Positions 24,368 to 33,313 of a DNA stretch of 64,000 nt are shown in pieces. The notes under the pieces are model-generated. The model had not been told where the DNA came from. It worked only from the letters and a program-made list of their open reading frames with translations, and ran no database searches. This DNA comes from Gynurincola endophyticus (GTDB taxonomy: Bacteria; Bacteroidota; Bacteroidia; Chitinophagales; Chitinophagaceae), in contig NZ_RCWL01000012.1 of NCBI RefSeq assembly GCF_003991195.1, positions 32,270 through 96,269 on the forward strand. Direction: 5' to 3'. Position 1 is the stretch's first letter, and each line of letters starts with the position of its first letter. The translations under genes were made by a program, and so were the position numbers.

Positions 24368-26370
24368 GACAATGGTATTTCAATTAATACAGAAGTTCCA
24401 TTTCCCGTTCCGGTATTGATATCAATCTTTCCTTTCACTGATTCAATGCGGTTACGAATGCTTCTCCATCCCATACCACCGGATTTTTCCAACAGCGAAA
24501 CATCAAATCCTTTACCATCATCTTCTACCGTCAGCAGCAACAGATTATCTTCCTGTGAAATATGTACCTGTACCAGTAAGTTTCGTGCATGCGCATGTTT
24601 CAACGCATTATTCGCCAATTCCTGTACAACACGGTAAGTGGTAACGGAAAGATTCTGTTCGAGCTGTACCCCCTCAACCTCAACAGATTGATAGGTAGCA
24701 TTCATTGATCCGTTACGGTTTATTTCCAGGCAAAGTTCTTTTAAGGCTGTATCCAATCCGAATTGAATCAATATCTCAGGCATCATGTTGTGCGCCACAC
24801 GACGCATTTCTTTGATACTTTTATCGAGCAGATCGATACCACGTTCAAAAGCCTGCGCATTCTCAGGTGTCATGATTAAATTTTCTTTCATATTGGTAAA
24901 AGAGTGTTTAATTCCGCTCAGCATACCACCTAAGCCATCATGCAGGTCTTTGGCAAGACGCGCACGCTCCTGCTCCTCTCCTTTAAGGACTGCTTCTGTT
25001 GCGGCAAGCTGTTTTTCGGTTTCCAGTTCAGAAATTCGTTGTTGTTGTAATTTTCTATGGTTTTGATAATTACGATATACCAGTAAAAAAATGAGGATTA
25101 AAGCCAAAGCACTGCTCATCAAAATATAGTTCAGCGTATTTTTCTGACGTAATTGCAATTGTTGTAATTCCTTTTCTGCTTGCAGTTTTTTTATCTCATT
25201 GTTTTTTCCTTCTACACTGAAGCGGGTTTCCATTGCCGCTATTTTTTCTCTCATTTCTTCGGATGACAAACTATCTGACAATTGTATGCTTTTGGTAAGA
25301 AATCCGTTTGCCATTTTGTAATCCTTTTGCAGTTGGTACCATTGTGCATAATTTCTGTATGCGTCCAGTTCTGCCGAACGTATTTTATGTACTAATGATT
25401 TGGCTAGCAATGTGTCGAGATAAATTTTTGCCTCCGAAAATTCACCCGCATCTGACAGAACCGAAGTAAGCGGATTGAGAATGGTTACCTGCATCAGTTT
25501 GTCATCATTTTTCAGCGTATAGCTATACGACTTTTTCAGATAATAAATTGCGTTTTTATAATCAGATGCGTGTTGGCTGACCAGTCCTTTGTTCTGATAA
25601 AAAAAAATATAGGTAGAATTGTTATCCACCGCCATTACGATGGGTTCGATTTTGTTTAAAATGACTTCAGCTTCTTTAAAATTTTTCAGGGTAATCAGCC
25701 TTGCCACATAGCCAAGGTTACGACGTGCTATGCTTAACTGATTTCCTGTTTTTTCTGCGGCTGTAATCGCTTTTCTGTCATACTCGAGAGCCCGCTCCGG
25801 TAATAACAATATTCCGTACATCAGAGCGATATTACTGTAAATGGCAGGTAGTGCTTCTTGATTATGTTGTTCGAATATAGTAGCCGCTTTAGTTAGTTGA
25901 TCGATGGCTTGTTGATAATCAGCTAACCTGGCATAATCGCCAGCCATATTATTATGTAACCATGCCAGATCTGTGATGGCAGATTTGTTTGTATCATTCT
26001 TAAGATACCTGTAAGCAGTATCGGCATAAACTCTTGCCAGCTCAACATCACCTCTGTCAGAGTAATAAATCTGTAACATTAAATAGGAGGATTGTAACCC
26101 ACGCCGGAATTCTTTTTCCCGGCTGATGCTGGCAGCTTCCTCAAGAAAAGGAAGCAGTTTAGTAGTATTGTCATTTAATGTTGCGCGTGCATAGTCTAAT
26201 AGCAGACGCACTTTTATGGTATCTCTCGTTGAATGCAACCCGATTTTACTTTCCATACTGTCGAGGTTATGACTCTGCGACATCAGTAAAGTAGAAGAAA
26301 ACAATAATAAGATACTACAAAGAAGAACGCTATACAACGTTACAACTTTATTAGGAAAAAGTGCTGCCAT
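24364..26370 (-). CDS. TPR-containing sensor histidine kinase (HisKA_3 type)
   Basis: This 668-residue protein has a signal-like hydrophobic N-terminus, then TPR repeats (about residues 70-370) that would lie in the periplasm, a coiled coil, and a membrane segment (LNYILMSSALALILIFLLVY, about residue 415). The cytoplasmic kinase follows: ARLAKDLHDGLGGMLSGIKH contains the phospho-acceptor His, and ELANNALKHAHARNLLVQV the N-box of the ATPase. This is the NarX/DesK-like family partnered with NarL regulators. It is coupled to the response regulator at 23753-24367. Its signal is unknown; the TPR domain suggests protein-protein sensing. Confidence 0.93.
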   Translation of the reverse strand: MAALFPNKVVTLYSVLLCSILLLFSSTLLMSQSHNLDSMESKIGLHSTRDTIKVRLLLDYARATLNDNTTKLLPFLEEAASISREKEFRRGLQSSYLMLQIYYSDRGDVELARVYADTAYRYLKNDTNKSAITDLAWLHNNMAGDYARLADYQQAIDQLTKAATIFEQHNQEALPAIYSNIALMYGILLLPERALEYDRKAITAAEKTGNQLSIARRNLGYVARLITLKNFKEAEVILNKIEPIVMAVDNNSTYIFFYQNKGLVSQHASDYKNAIYYLKKSYSYTLKNDDKLMQVTILNPLTSVLSDAGEFSEAKIYLDTLLAKSLVHKIRSAELDAYRNYAQWYQLQKDYKMANGFLTKSIQLSDSLSSEEMREKIAAMETRFSVEGKNNEIKKLQAEKELQQLQLRQKNTLNYILMSSALALILIFLLVYRNYQNHRKLQQQRISELETEKQLAATEAVLKGEEQERARLAKDLHDGLGGMLSGIKHSFTNMKENLIMTPENAQAFERGIDLLDKSIKEMRRVAHNMMPEILIQFGLDTALKELCLEINRNGSMNATYQSVEVEGVQLEQNLSVTTYRVVQELANNALKHAHARNLLVQVHISQEDNLLLLTVEDDGKGFDVSLLEKSGGMGWRSIRNRIESVKGKIDINTGTGNGTSVLIEIPLS

Positions 26371-26426
26371 AGCATATAAAGTATTGTAATAAAGATAAAT
26401 ATTAAACTATTCAGAAGTTATCATCC

Positions 26427-26467
26427 AAAAAGATGATTTTAAACAGAAAATAAAAAATCATCTTTTT
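26427..26467. repeat. Perfect inverted repeat in the divergent region between kinase and NHL genes
   Basis: Arms AAAAAGATGATTTT (26427-26440) and AAAATCATCTTTTT (26454-26467) are perfect over 14 bp with a 13-nt spacer. The region 26371-26648 separates two divergent genes, so no transcript needs to end here. An operator or a terminator of antisense transcription is possible. On the plus strand a weak promoter follows (TTG 26474-26476, 20 nt, CACCTTTG 26497-26504). Confidence 0.6.
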
Positions 26468-26648
26468 AGACGATTGACCGGTGTTGATTAATCAGACACC
26501 TTTGTTTAATGAAATCAGCTATCCGTATATGAATGTAATAGCAACATTCTACACTGAGCTTAAATTTAGAATATTTATATAATTCATTCTTTTTCAATGT
26601 GAAAGATTATTAAACTATTACTAACCATTCCTATATAAAATAATTGAT

Positions 26649-27992
26649 ATGAAAAAGTCCATCATTATTCCCGTCCTGATCCTCTCCTCCTTTGCAGCAC
26701 AGGCACAAGTGCTGAAAAAAATAAAAAACAAAATGGATCAAACCATTAACGGGTCAGTAGATAAAACCGTTAACAAAACCATTGATAAAATGGTAAAAAA
26801 GCCACTGGATAACAAAACCGATCAGGTGCTGGATAAAGCAGCGGGTAACACAACAGGTAATGCCAATCACACTGTTACGGCAAGCACAGCAAAGGATAAT
26901 GGCATTATTGAGAAAGAATCAGATTTCCCTCCGGAATCAAATGTCATTAACTATCCAAGGTCAATAACAATAGACAGTAAAGACAATCTGTATGTCAAAG
27001 ACCGCAACGGAATCGTAAGGGTTTCACCCGATGGTAAAATACAGAGAGTTTCATCTTACGGAGACGGTTTGATCATGATGGATCGAAATGATATTCTCTA
27101 CTCTTCGGGTTCAGGCACCATTAAAAAGTTTACGTTTGATAACAAGGGAAGCGTACGCATTGAACACTACGCCGGTGATGTCAACTATAGTGGCACAGGA
27201 GACGGTACCCTGCAAACGGCAAAATTCAACACTGTCAACAGTATGATAATCGCTGAAAATGGTGATATCTATCTTGCTGATGTAGCCGGAAAACTTATTA
27301 AAGAACTCGGTACTGTTAAAAGTGAACAGCTCGCATTTGAGCCCGATGCACCGGCAAAAATGAAGAATGAAAACAGTTGGGAATGGTGGACGATTATTCG
27401 CAAAGTAAGCAATGGCAAAGTGACCACTTTAAAAAACAGTAAAGGCCAGTATATGCTTTTTGCAAATATCAGTGGTATTACTTTAGACAAAGAAGGCAAT
27501 CTTATTTACAGTGGTGGTGGGTTTTCGCGCGCCATAAGAAAACTGGATCTGAAAACATTACAAATCAGCAATGTCGCCGGTAAACCATTCAAAAGAGAAT
27601 GGAATCCTGTATATGTAACCGGCGATACCAGTAAAGCTGAATTGTTTGATCCGGGATTTTTGCTGACAGACAAAAATAATCATATCGTTTATTCAGACAA
27701 CCGCAGCCACCGGATTACAAGAGTAGCCACCGGTAAAGTAATTACGATGGCCGGAAACAATATTATCGACCCGAGTTCTCAGAACATCGGCGGACGCGCA
27801 CAGGAAGGACATAAAGACGGTAAAGCAGAACTCGCGCTCTTCAACTTCCCTAAAGGTATGGTGTACGACAGCAAGGGTAACCTTTATATCGTTGACTCTC
27901 AAAACCATGTTATCCGAAAGCTGAGTGCTGATGGTATCGTTAGCAGCTTTACTCCTTTTGACCGGTCAAAAGCACATATCGCCAATTACTAA
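26649..27992 (+). CDS. Exported NHL-repeat beta-propeller protein
   Basis: This 447-residue protein has a signal peptide (KKSIIIPVLILSSFAAQAQ). A Lys/Asp-rich amphipathic helix with repeating NKT-x-DK units (about residues 25-65; SVDKTVNKTIDKMV) follows, then NHL repeats: YPRSITIDSKDNLYVKDRNG, SGITLDKEGNLIYSGGG and FPKGMVYDSKGNLYIVDSQN. NHL repeats build a beta-propeller that binds proteins or glycans. No catalytic motif is evident. It starts a three-gene run of exported proteins (gap 20 bp to the next). Confidence 0.88.
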   Translation: MKKSIIIPVLILSSFAAQAQVLKKIKNKMDQTINGSVDKTVNKTIDKMVKKPLDNKTDQVLDKAAGNTTGNANHTVTASTAKDNGIIEKESDFPPESNVINYPRSITIDSKDNLYVKDRNGIVRVSPDGKIQRVSSYGDGLIMMDRNDILYSSGSGTIKKFTFDNKGSVRIEHYAGDVNYSGTGDGTLQTAKFNTVNSMIIAENGDIYLADVAGKLIKELGTVKSEQLAFEPDAPAKMKNENSWEWWTIIRKVSNGKVTTLKNSKGQYMLFANISGITLDKEGNLIYSGGGFSRAIRKLDLKTLQISNVAGKPFKREWNPVYVTGDTSKAELFDPGFLLTDKNNHIVYSDNRSHRITRVATGKVITMAGNNIIDPSSQNIGGRAQEGHKDGKAELALFNFPKGMVYDSKGNLYIVDSQNHVIRKLSADGIVSSFTPFDRSKAHIANY

Positions 27993-28012
27993 TAAACAAC
28001 CTGTGTATAATT

Positions 28013-29026
28013 ATGAAAAACATTCAACTATTCATTTTATTATTTCTTCACATTACTGTTTTTGCACAAAAAGAAACTTATGATATAGTGCGTTATACAC
28101 CGTTGAAAAATTGGAAAAAAGAAATCAACACTACATTCACCAGCTATTCGCGCATTGACGGAGGTAGCTGGTCGCAGATAGCTATCTACAAAAGCACCGC
28201 AAGTAAAGGTAGCATAGAAGAAGATTCGCAAAGCGAATGGAATAATATCGTATTATCAGCACGCCCGGTACAACAGGAGGAAAAAACAAAAGCCGAAAGC
28301 GCCGAAGGCTGGAGTGTGATGAGCCGCAGCGGTGTATGGCAACACAACGGTGTGAATGTGGCAAGTATTCTTACCACCTATAGTAACGGAAAGGTCTGTT
28401 TAAGTATTCTTTGTAATGCTACTGCACAACCCTACCTGAAAGATTTTCAAAAACTGATCTCTTCTGTAAAACTCGACGCTACAACAAATACTGCAACAGT
28501 CAATAACAGTGCTGCCTCTTCAATTATAGGTTTATGGACTAAATCAATTACAGAAACAGACGGTTATCTGAACGGACTACCGATGACAAGGGGTGGTTAT
28601 ATGAGAAAAGAATATCTCTTTCATGCCGATGGTACTTATGAGTACCGGGCAAAAAACTGGTCAACTACTATTAAACACATTCTCTTTATAAGAGAAACCG
28701 GCAACTATTCTGTAAATGGAAACCAACTTACCATTACTCCCCGGCAGGGAAAAGGAGAATGGTGGAGTAAAGCAAACAATGACAGAACTGAAGGATGGGG
28801 TTCCTTTCAGCAAAATGCTCCTTATCCACTTGAAAAAACATCCTACACTTTTGAGATCAGATATCTCTCAGGAATGGGTGAAAATTATCTGATATTAACC
28901 TCCGCCAAAGAGACGGCACGTGATGGTAAACAAAGTAACCGGGCTAATGTACCACATGAATTTAACTACAGCCGTATGGATACCAATAAATCTTTGATAG
29001 ATAATCCCCCCGGTAATAATGATTAA
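28013..29026 (+). CDS. Exported protein with lipocalin-like C-terminal half, unknown function
   Basis: This 337-residue protein has a signal peptide (KNIQLFILLFLHITVFAQK). The N-terminal half (about 20-155) contains TPLKNWKKEINTTFTSYSRI and a beta-rich region ending in a LKDFQKLISSVKLD helix. After a Ser/Thr/Asn linker, the second half (about 170-325) begins IIGLWTKSITETDGY and has FHADGTYEYRAKNW, typical of lipocalin-like stress-type domains. No function is assigned. It lies between the NHL and TPR proteins, and the three look co-expressed. Confidence 0.72.
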   Translation: MKNIQLFILLFLHITVFAQKETYDIVRYTPLKNWKKEINTTFTSYSRIDGGSWSQIAIYKSTASKGSIEEDSQSEWNNIVLSARPVQQEEKTKAESAEGWSVMSRSGVWQHNGVNVASILTTYSNGKVCLSILCNATAQPYLKDFQKLISSVKLDATTNTATVNNSAASSIIGLWTKSITETDGYLNGLPMTRGGYMRKEYLFHADGTYEYRAKNWSTTIKHILFIRETGNYSVNGNQLTITPRQGKGEWWSKANNDRTEGWGSFQQNAPYPLEKTSYTFEIRYLSGMGENYLILTSAKETARDGKQSNRANVPHEFNYSRMDTNKSLIDNPPGNND

Positions 29027-29051
29027 AATCAATTATTCAATAACTAATTAT

Positions 29052-31292
29052 ATGAGAATAATACTTATCCCACTGATTCTTTTGATTGCTTTTGCAAGTT
29101 ATGCGCAGAAAAAACCAACCAAAAAAGAAGCGCCTCCTACCCAGAAAGAAATGGAGGAAATGATTAAAGAGGCACAGGGTATGATGGGCGAAATGAGCGA
29201 AGAAGATAAAAAGATGATGGAAAGTATGGGAATAAAGCTGCCGGATATGGGAAAAGCAGCAAAAAACCTTAACGGTATAACAGACAAACAACTGGCCAAA
29301 GCATGGGAAGAGGAAGGCCGCATAGTTCCTAAAAAAGACGCTGCAAGAATTGCTGCTATTCCCAAACCATTGAAGGATGCGGAAATAGCATCTTATATAA
29401 CCACTATACATTCAAAAAGCGTCAGTAAAATTTCTCCTGAAAATAGAATAACTGCCGAGAATATCTATGGATATATGCAATCCAATAAGTATGATAGTGA
29501 TGAATCAGGTAATATCGCTATGGGTTTCTGGCTGTATGGAAAACCAGAGATAGCGCTCTATCTTTTAGGAAAAGTATGTGCTTCTGATGCTTCCAGCACT
29601 GACAATATCAGTAACTATGCAGCAATGCTGACGATGCAGGGCGGTCAGCACCTGGCTATTCCTTTATTGAATAATCTTAATCAGAAATTTAAATGGAACA
29701 GCACCTTACTCAATAACCTGGGGCAGGCATGGTTTGGTTTAGGAGATTTAGATAAAGCCGGCAACTATCTTGACAGTGCTCTTACATTGTACCCCTACCA
29801 TCCGCAGGCAAATCTTACCAAAGCTGCTATTGAAGAAAGTAAAGGTAATGTTACCAAAGCAATAGAGAATGTAAAAAAATCTATTAAACATGCTTATACA
29901 CCAGAGAAAGAAGAGAAGTTAAAAAAACTTGGCTACAAATTAAAAAATGCGGACATTTTTCTCCCATTTGTACGCAGTGGAGATCCTTTAGAACTGGAAA
30001 CCATCCACCGTCCTGAATACCCCCTGTCTGTTGTTGATGCAAATCAATTGTATCCCTTATGGAAAGAATTTACTACTGAATGTAAAAAACGGATAGAAAA
30101 ACTTGAGAGAGAAGTTCCAAACCTTGTTACTAAAATGTCAACCAGTGCACATAACTCTGCCAAACAAATGATGAATGATTTTCAGAATGGGAGCCTGCCT
30201 ATTTTAAATTTTGTTCCTTTTATGTCGCGGCAAGCAATGTATGGATCAAAACAAACTCATGAATTTTTCGAGAAAAGACTAGAAGAGTACCTCATTCCCA
30301 ACCAGATAAAGAAAACACTGGGAATGGACTCTATTCGAAAAGCACATAAATTCCCTCCTCCTGAAGCACCTTGTGAAGCTCACCAGCAGTCTAAAAGCGA
30401 ACTAATAAACAAACTCAATAAATATAAAAAACCTTATGATGAAGAATACCTGGAAGAATACCGACATTACCTGAAAGATATGGCTTATTGGGCACTATTT
30501 ACCAGTACCGATGAAAATATGCTCAGAATGATAGCTATGGAATTTCAGATCGATTGGTTGAAGAAATGCATAGATTTCAGACCTGAATTTGAAGGTATTG
30601 ATGGTATATCTACTTTTATATGTAATGAACAGGGGGCTGAAAAGAAGACTTATGGAAAACTGCAGGAGTTCGACTACACGGATGCATGTACATATAAAAG
30701 TGTTATCTCTATTGGCGGGCCAATTACCTTAAAAACTAATTGTACACACACTTCCTGGGAGTTCAATACTGACTTTATAAAGTATACCCGAAATTTAGGT
30801 GCCAACGACGAGTATGAAACCAGCAGTCTCGTTATAAAACCCAAACTAGGCGGCAGTACCAATATAGGCCCATTGAAAGCAGGTGCTTCTCTGGTATCAC
30901 AAGTAAGTATTGAAATGGATCCGCAGGGAATAAAAGACTGGAATGCCTTTGTAAGAGGTGAGCTCACCTTTGGAGTGGGTGCAGGTATAGGTCCTGTCGG
31001 CGCAAATGCTTCTATCAGCACCGCGATGGAAATTGAATTGGATAAGTCAGGAGTAAAAAACCTCATTTTTGAAACGAAAGCACAGGTGAAGGTAGGAATT
31101 GATGTACCCAAAGTTCCTGGTAAAGAAGTGGAAGACAAAATTGTGAATAAAGGAATTGATCAGGCAACCAAAGCCATCACCGGCGGTAAAGGTACTTCAT
31201 TCGAAATAGGAGTTAAAAACAGAACAAATCTTATCTCAGGCAGTAATACAAGATCCGGCACCGGCATATTATCCGGTATTTCATTCAAATGA
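29052..31292 (+). CDS. Large exported protein with TPR region, unknown function
   Basis: The start is placed at ATG 29052 because the signal peptide RIILIPLILLIAFASYAQ begins there; an upstream ATG at 29019 would overlap the previous gene by 8 bp. The protein of about 746 residues has a Met/Glu/Lys-rich helical segment (MEEMIKEAQGMMGEMSEEDK), TPR-like repeats (about 190-290, e.g. LLNNLGQAWFGLGDLDKAGN) and a long helical part. The C-terminal region from about 590 is rich in Gly and beta strands (GPLKAGASLVSQVSIEMD and GELTFGVGAGIGPVGANAS), resembling a barrel or adhesin-like sheet. Function unknown. Confidence 0.75.
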   Translation: MRIILIPLILLIAFASYAQKKPTKKEAPPTQKEMEEMIKEAQGMMGEMSEEDKKMMESMGIKLPDMGKAAKNLNGITDKQLAKAWEEEGRIVPKKDAARIAAIPKPLKDAEIASYITTIHSKSVSKISPENRITAENIYGYMQSNKYDSDESGNIAMGFWLYGKPEIALYLLGKVCASDASSTDNISNYAAMLTMQGGQHLAIPLLNNLNQKFKWNSTLLNNLGQAWFGLGDLDKAGNYLDSALTLYPYHPQANLTKAAIEESKGNVTKAIENVKKSIKHAYTPEKEEKLKKLGYKLKNADIFLPFVRSGDPLELETIHRPEYPLSVVDANQLYPLWKEFTTECKKRIEKLEREVPNLVTKMSTSAHNSAKQMMNDFQNGSLPILNFVPFMSRQAMYGSKQTHEFFEKRLEEYLIPNQIKKTLGMDSIRKAHKFPPPEAPCEAHQQSKSELINKLNKYKKPYDEEYLEEYRHYLKDMAYWALFTSTDENMLRMIAMEFQIDWLKKCIDFRPEFEGIDGISTFICNEQGAEKKTYGKLQEFDYTDACTYKSVISIGGPITLKTNCTHTSWEFNTDFIKYTRNLGANDEYETSSLVIKPKLGGSTNIGPLKAGASLVSQVSIEMDPQGIKDWNAFVRGELTFGVGAGIGPVGANASISTAMEIELDKSGVKNLIFETKAQVKVGIDVPKVPGKEVEDKIVNKGIDQATKAITGGKGTSFEIGVKNRTNLISGSNTRSGTGILSGISFK

Positions 31293-31343
31293 TAAAAAAA
31301 ATAATTTTGATTTCCTAAAAATTAATTTACCATTTTTATGGTA

Positions 31344-31373
31344 TTTGGATTGTTTTGATGTTTTATATATTTG
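31344..31373 (+). promoter_or_regulatory. Consensus promoter of the collagen-like lipoprotein gene
   Basis: TTTG at 31344-31347, an 18-nt spacer and TATATTTG at 31366-31373 match the Bacteroidota promoter exactly. The start codon is at 31570, leaving an unusually long leader of about 190 nt. The first transcribed bases can form a small CGGC/GCCG hairpin (31377-31390). The rest of the leader is AT-rich without an obvious known riboswitch. Confidence 0.7.
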
Positions 31374-31569
31374 CATCGGCTTAATTGCCGTTCAAATTAT
31401 ACCCCACCAACTGCGAGCTAAGAAATCAAGATTAAACAGTCAATAATCTATTGTTTTTTACTATTTATAATCTTTTATTTTTTAAAAATTTGGCACCGCA
31501 TTCAAACGCACCAGCGTTAAACCCTTCCGCAGAAATGTAAATATTAAATTCGATTTAAACACACTTCAC

Positions 31570-32478
31570 ATGAAACAATTCAGCATTGTTACGGTATTCT
31601 TTTGCAGTATACTTCTATTATCCGTAAGTTGTCAAAAAGAAGGCCAGGGTCCGCAGGGAGAAAGAGGAGAACAAGGTGTTCCCGGTCCTGATGGCAGTAA
31701 AATTCTCAGCGGAAACGGCGCAGCAGCTGCCAATATCGGTGCCATCGGCGACTTTTACATCGACCTTTCCACCTCACAATTTTATGGTCCAAAAACTACT
31801 AATGGCTGGGGCACACCTATTACATTGAGAGGTGCTACCGGAGCAACCGGAGCAACGGGAGCTACCGGAGCCGCAGGCAGTAAAATACATAGTGGTACCG
31901 GTGCACCGGCCGCATCACTGGGAAATAACGGCGATTATTATCTGGATAAATCTAACTATAATTTCTACGGCCCGAAAACAGCCGGCGCATGGGGAGCAGC
32001 TTTATCGTTGAGAGGCCCTGCAGGACCACAAGGACCGGTTGGCCCTGCTGGACCTCAAGGACCGACAGGCACTGCTAATGTGATTTATTCTACCTGGAAA
32101 TATGCCACCAATTTCAACGATTCAACGATCGATAATTCAAAAGTAAAAGTCGGTTATGTAGCAGCTCCCAACCTCACTAATACTATCTTAAACTCAGGAA
32201 TGGTAATGGTGTACTTTACTTATGGTGGTGGAAATTTCACTTTACCTTATACCAGTAATGCCGGCGGTAAAGCCAATACCATTTCGTATACGCCAATGTT
32301 GAATAAAATACTGATCACACGATTTGCACATGATAACAGTAACAGTGTAAATCTGAGTACATTGTTACAATATCGCTATATTCTTATACCGGGGGGTGTT
32401 TCAGGAGGACGGCTGGCAACACCGGTCGACTATAGCGATTACAGCGCTGTATGCAGATATTATGGCATTCCTGAATAA
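31570..32478 (+). CDS. Collagen-like lipoprotein with a duplicated 45-residue module
   Basis: This 302-residue protein has a lipoprotein signal (ILLLSVSC, Cys21). Three Gly-X-Y stretches (about residues 25-42, 88-103 and 149-167, e.g. GPQGPVGPAGPQGP) enclose two copies of a 45-residue module (43-87 and 104-148) sharing SKI-x-SG, GD-x-Y-x-D, FYGPKT and WG-x-x-x-x-LRG. The remaining C-terminal domain (about 170-302) is beta-rich. Collagen-like segments form trimers, so a surface-exposed trimeric fibre or adhesin is the likely product. Promoter and terminator show a single-gene transcript. Confidence 0.88.
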   Translation: MKQFSIVTVFFCSILLLSVSCQKEGQGPQGERGEQGVPGPDGSKILSGNGAAAANIGAIGDFYIDLSTSQFYGPKTTNGWGTPITLRGATGATGATGATGAAGSKIHSGTGAPAASLGNNGDYYLDKSNYNFYGPKTAGAWGAALSLRGPAGPQGPVGPAGPQGPTGTANVIYSTWKYATNFNDSTIDNSKVKVGYVAAPNLTNTILNSGMVMVYFTYGGGNFTLPYTSNAGGKANTISYTPMLNKILITRFAHDNSNSVNLSTLLQYRYILIPGGVSGGRLATPVDYSDYSAVCRYYGIPE

Positions 32479-32501
32479 CCAGATATATTATGTTTATAAC
32501 A

Positions 32502-32536
32502 AAAATGGCTGTCTGACAAACAGCCATTTTATTATT
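32502..32536. terminator. Bidirectional terminator between collagen-like lipoprotein and response regulator
   Basis: Perfect arms AAAATGGCTGT (32502-32512) and ACAGCCATTTT (32520-32530) enclose a 7-nt loop. The stem is G/C-rich in the middle and A/T-rich at both ends, so it can stop transcription arriving from either of the two convergent genes. Confidence 0.88.
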
Positions 32537-32591
32537 ATATAAAAGTATTTGAAAAATTAGTTCATTAAATAAGTACAATAATACATATATC

Positions 32592-33245
32592 TTATAACCA
32601 CTTATTTGCCTTTGCCATATTCACTGCACTCACTTTATTATTCACCTGAAGTTTTCGGTAAATGTTTTCAATATGCTTACGTACAGTTCCCTCACTGATA
32701 TAAAGTTTGTCTGCTATTTGTTTATAGGCCAATCCTTCTTTTAACGCTGTTAATATTTCAGTTTCCCTTGCAGAAAGTAAACTTGGTTCGGGTGATGTGG
32801 TTTCAGCTTTCGGTTGTGGAGTGCTTTTAATATAATTGAGTGCTTTCAAAGCTATTCCCGGAGACATGGCTGCACCACCTTCGTAAATATCAGCAATAGC
32901 TTTTTTTATCATATCTGCACTTTCGTCTTTCAACAAATAACCAGCAGCACCAGACAGTATAGCGTTAAAAATTTTATCATCGTCATCAAAGGTGGTCAAC
33001 ATTAACACCTTTACATCAGGATACTTTTCTTTTAACTGACGGGTAGCGGTGATACCTTCCATTACAGGCATTTCAATATCCATCAATACAATATTTGTTT
33101 GTTGTTTTTCAAACTTTTCCAGCAACTCGAGTCCATTCGCAGCTGTAAATGAAACATCCAGGCCAGCTGTATTGCTTAGCTTTTTTAATATTGATTTCAG
33201 TGCCAAAGGTTGATCTTCGGCGATAGCTATTGAAATATTAGTCAT
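32592..33245 (-). CDS. NarL/LuxR-family response regulator
   Basis: The receiver domain begins at MTNISIAIAEDQPLALKSIL, so ATG 33245 (217 residues, preceded by AGAAAGAG) is preferred. An ATG at 33314 overlapping the kinase stop codon (TAATG) would add 23 residues that do not look like receiver sequence. Phospho-acceptor D56 lies in IVLMDIEMP. The C-terminal LuxR helix-turn-helix reads SARETEILTALKEGLAYKQI and then ADKLYISEGTVRKHIENIYR. It is the partner of the kinase at 33314-35239 and the second such pair in the window. Confidence 0.92.
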   Translation of the reverse strand: MTNISIAIAEDQPLALKSILKKLSNTAGLDVSFTAANGLELLEKFEKQQTNIVLMDIEMPVMEGITATRQLKEKYPDVKVLMLTTFDDDDKIFNAILSGAAGYLLKDESADMIKKAIADIYEGGAAMSPGIALKALNYIKSTPQPKAETTSPEPSLLSARETEILTALKEGLAYKQIADKLYISEGTVRKHIENIYRKLQVNNKVSAVNMAKANKWL

Positions 33246-33313
33246 CTCTTTCTGTTTTTGGCACTGTGAGTCATTTACAAAAATGATGCATTTTTCACTA
33301 AGACCTATACGCA

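Noticed and set aside
24335..25066. Plus-strand open frames opposite the kinase and response regulator
   Set aside because: They are antisense shadows of well-supported kinase sequence and are Ser/Cys-rich in the manner of reverse-frame artefacts.
9863..26467. Shared AAAATCATCTTTTT-like sequence at about 9864-9880 and in the dyad at 26454-26467
   Set aside because: Both are low-complexity A/T tracts; the first is not part of a dyad and only two occurrences exist, so a shared site cannot be claimed.
29037..29411. Minus-strand frame rich in Phe/Cys opposite the exported TPR protein
   Set aside because: Its composition mirrors the Lys/Glu/Met-rich coding strand and no domain is visible.
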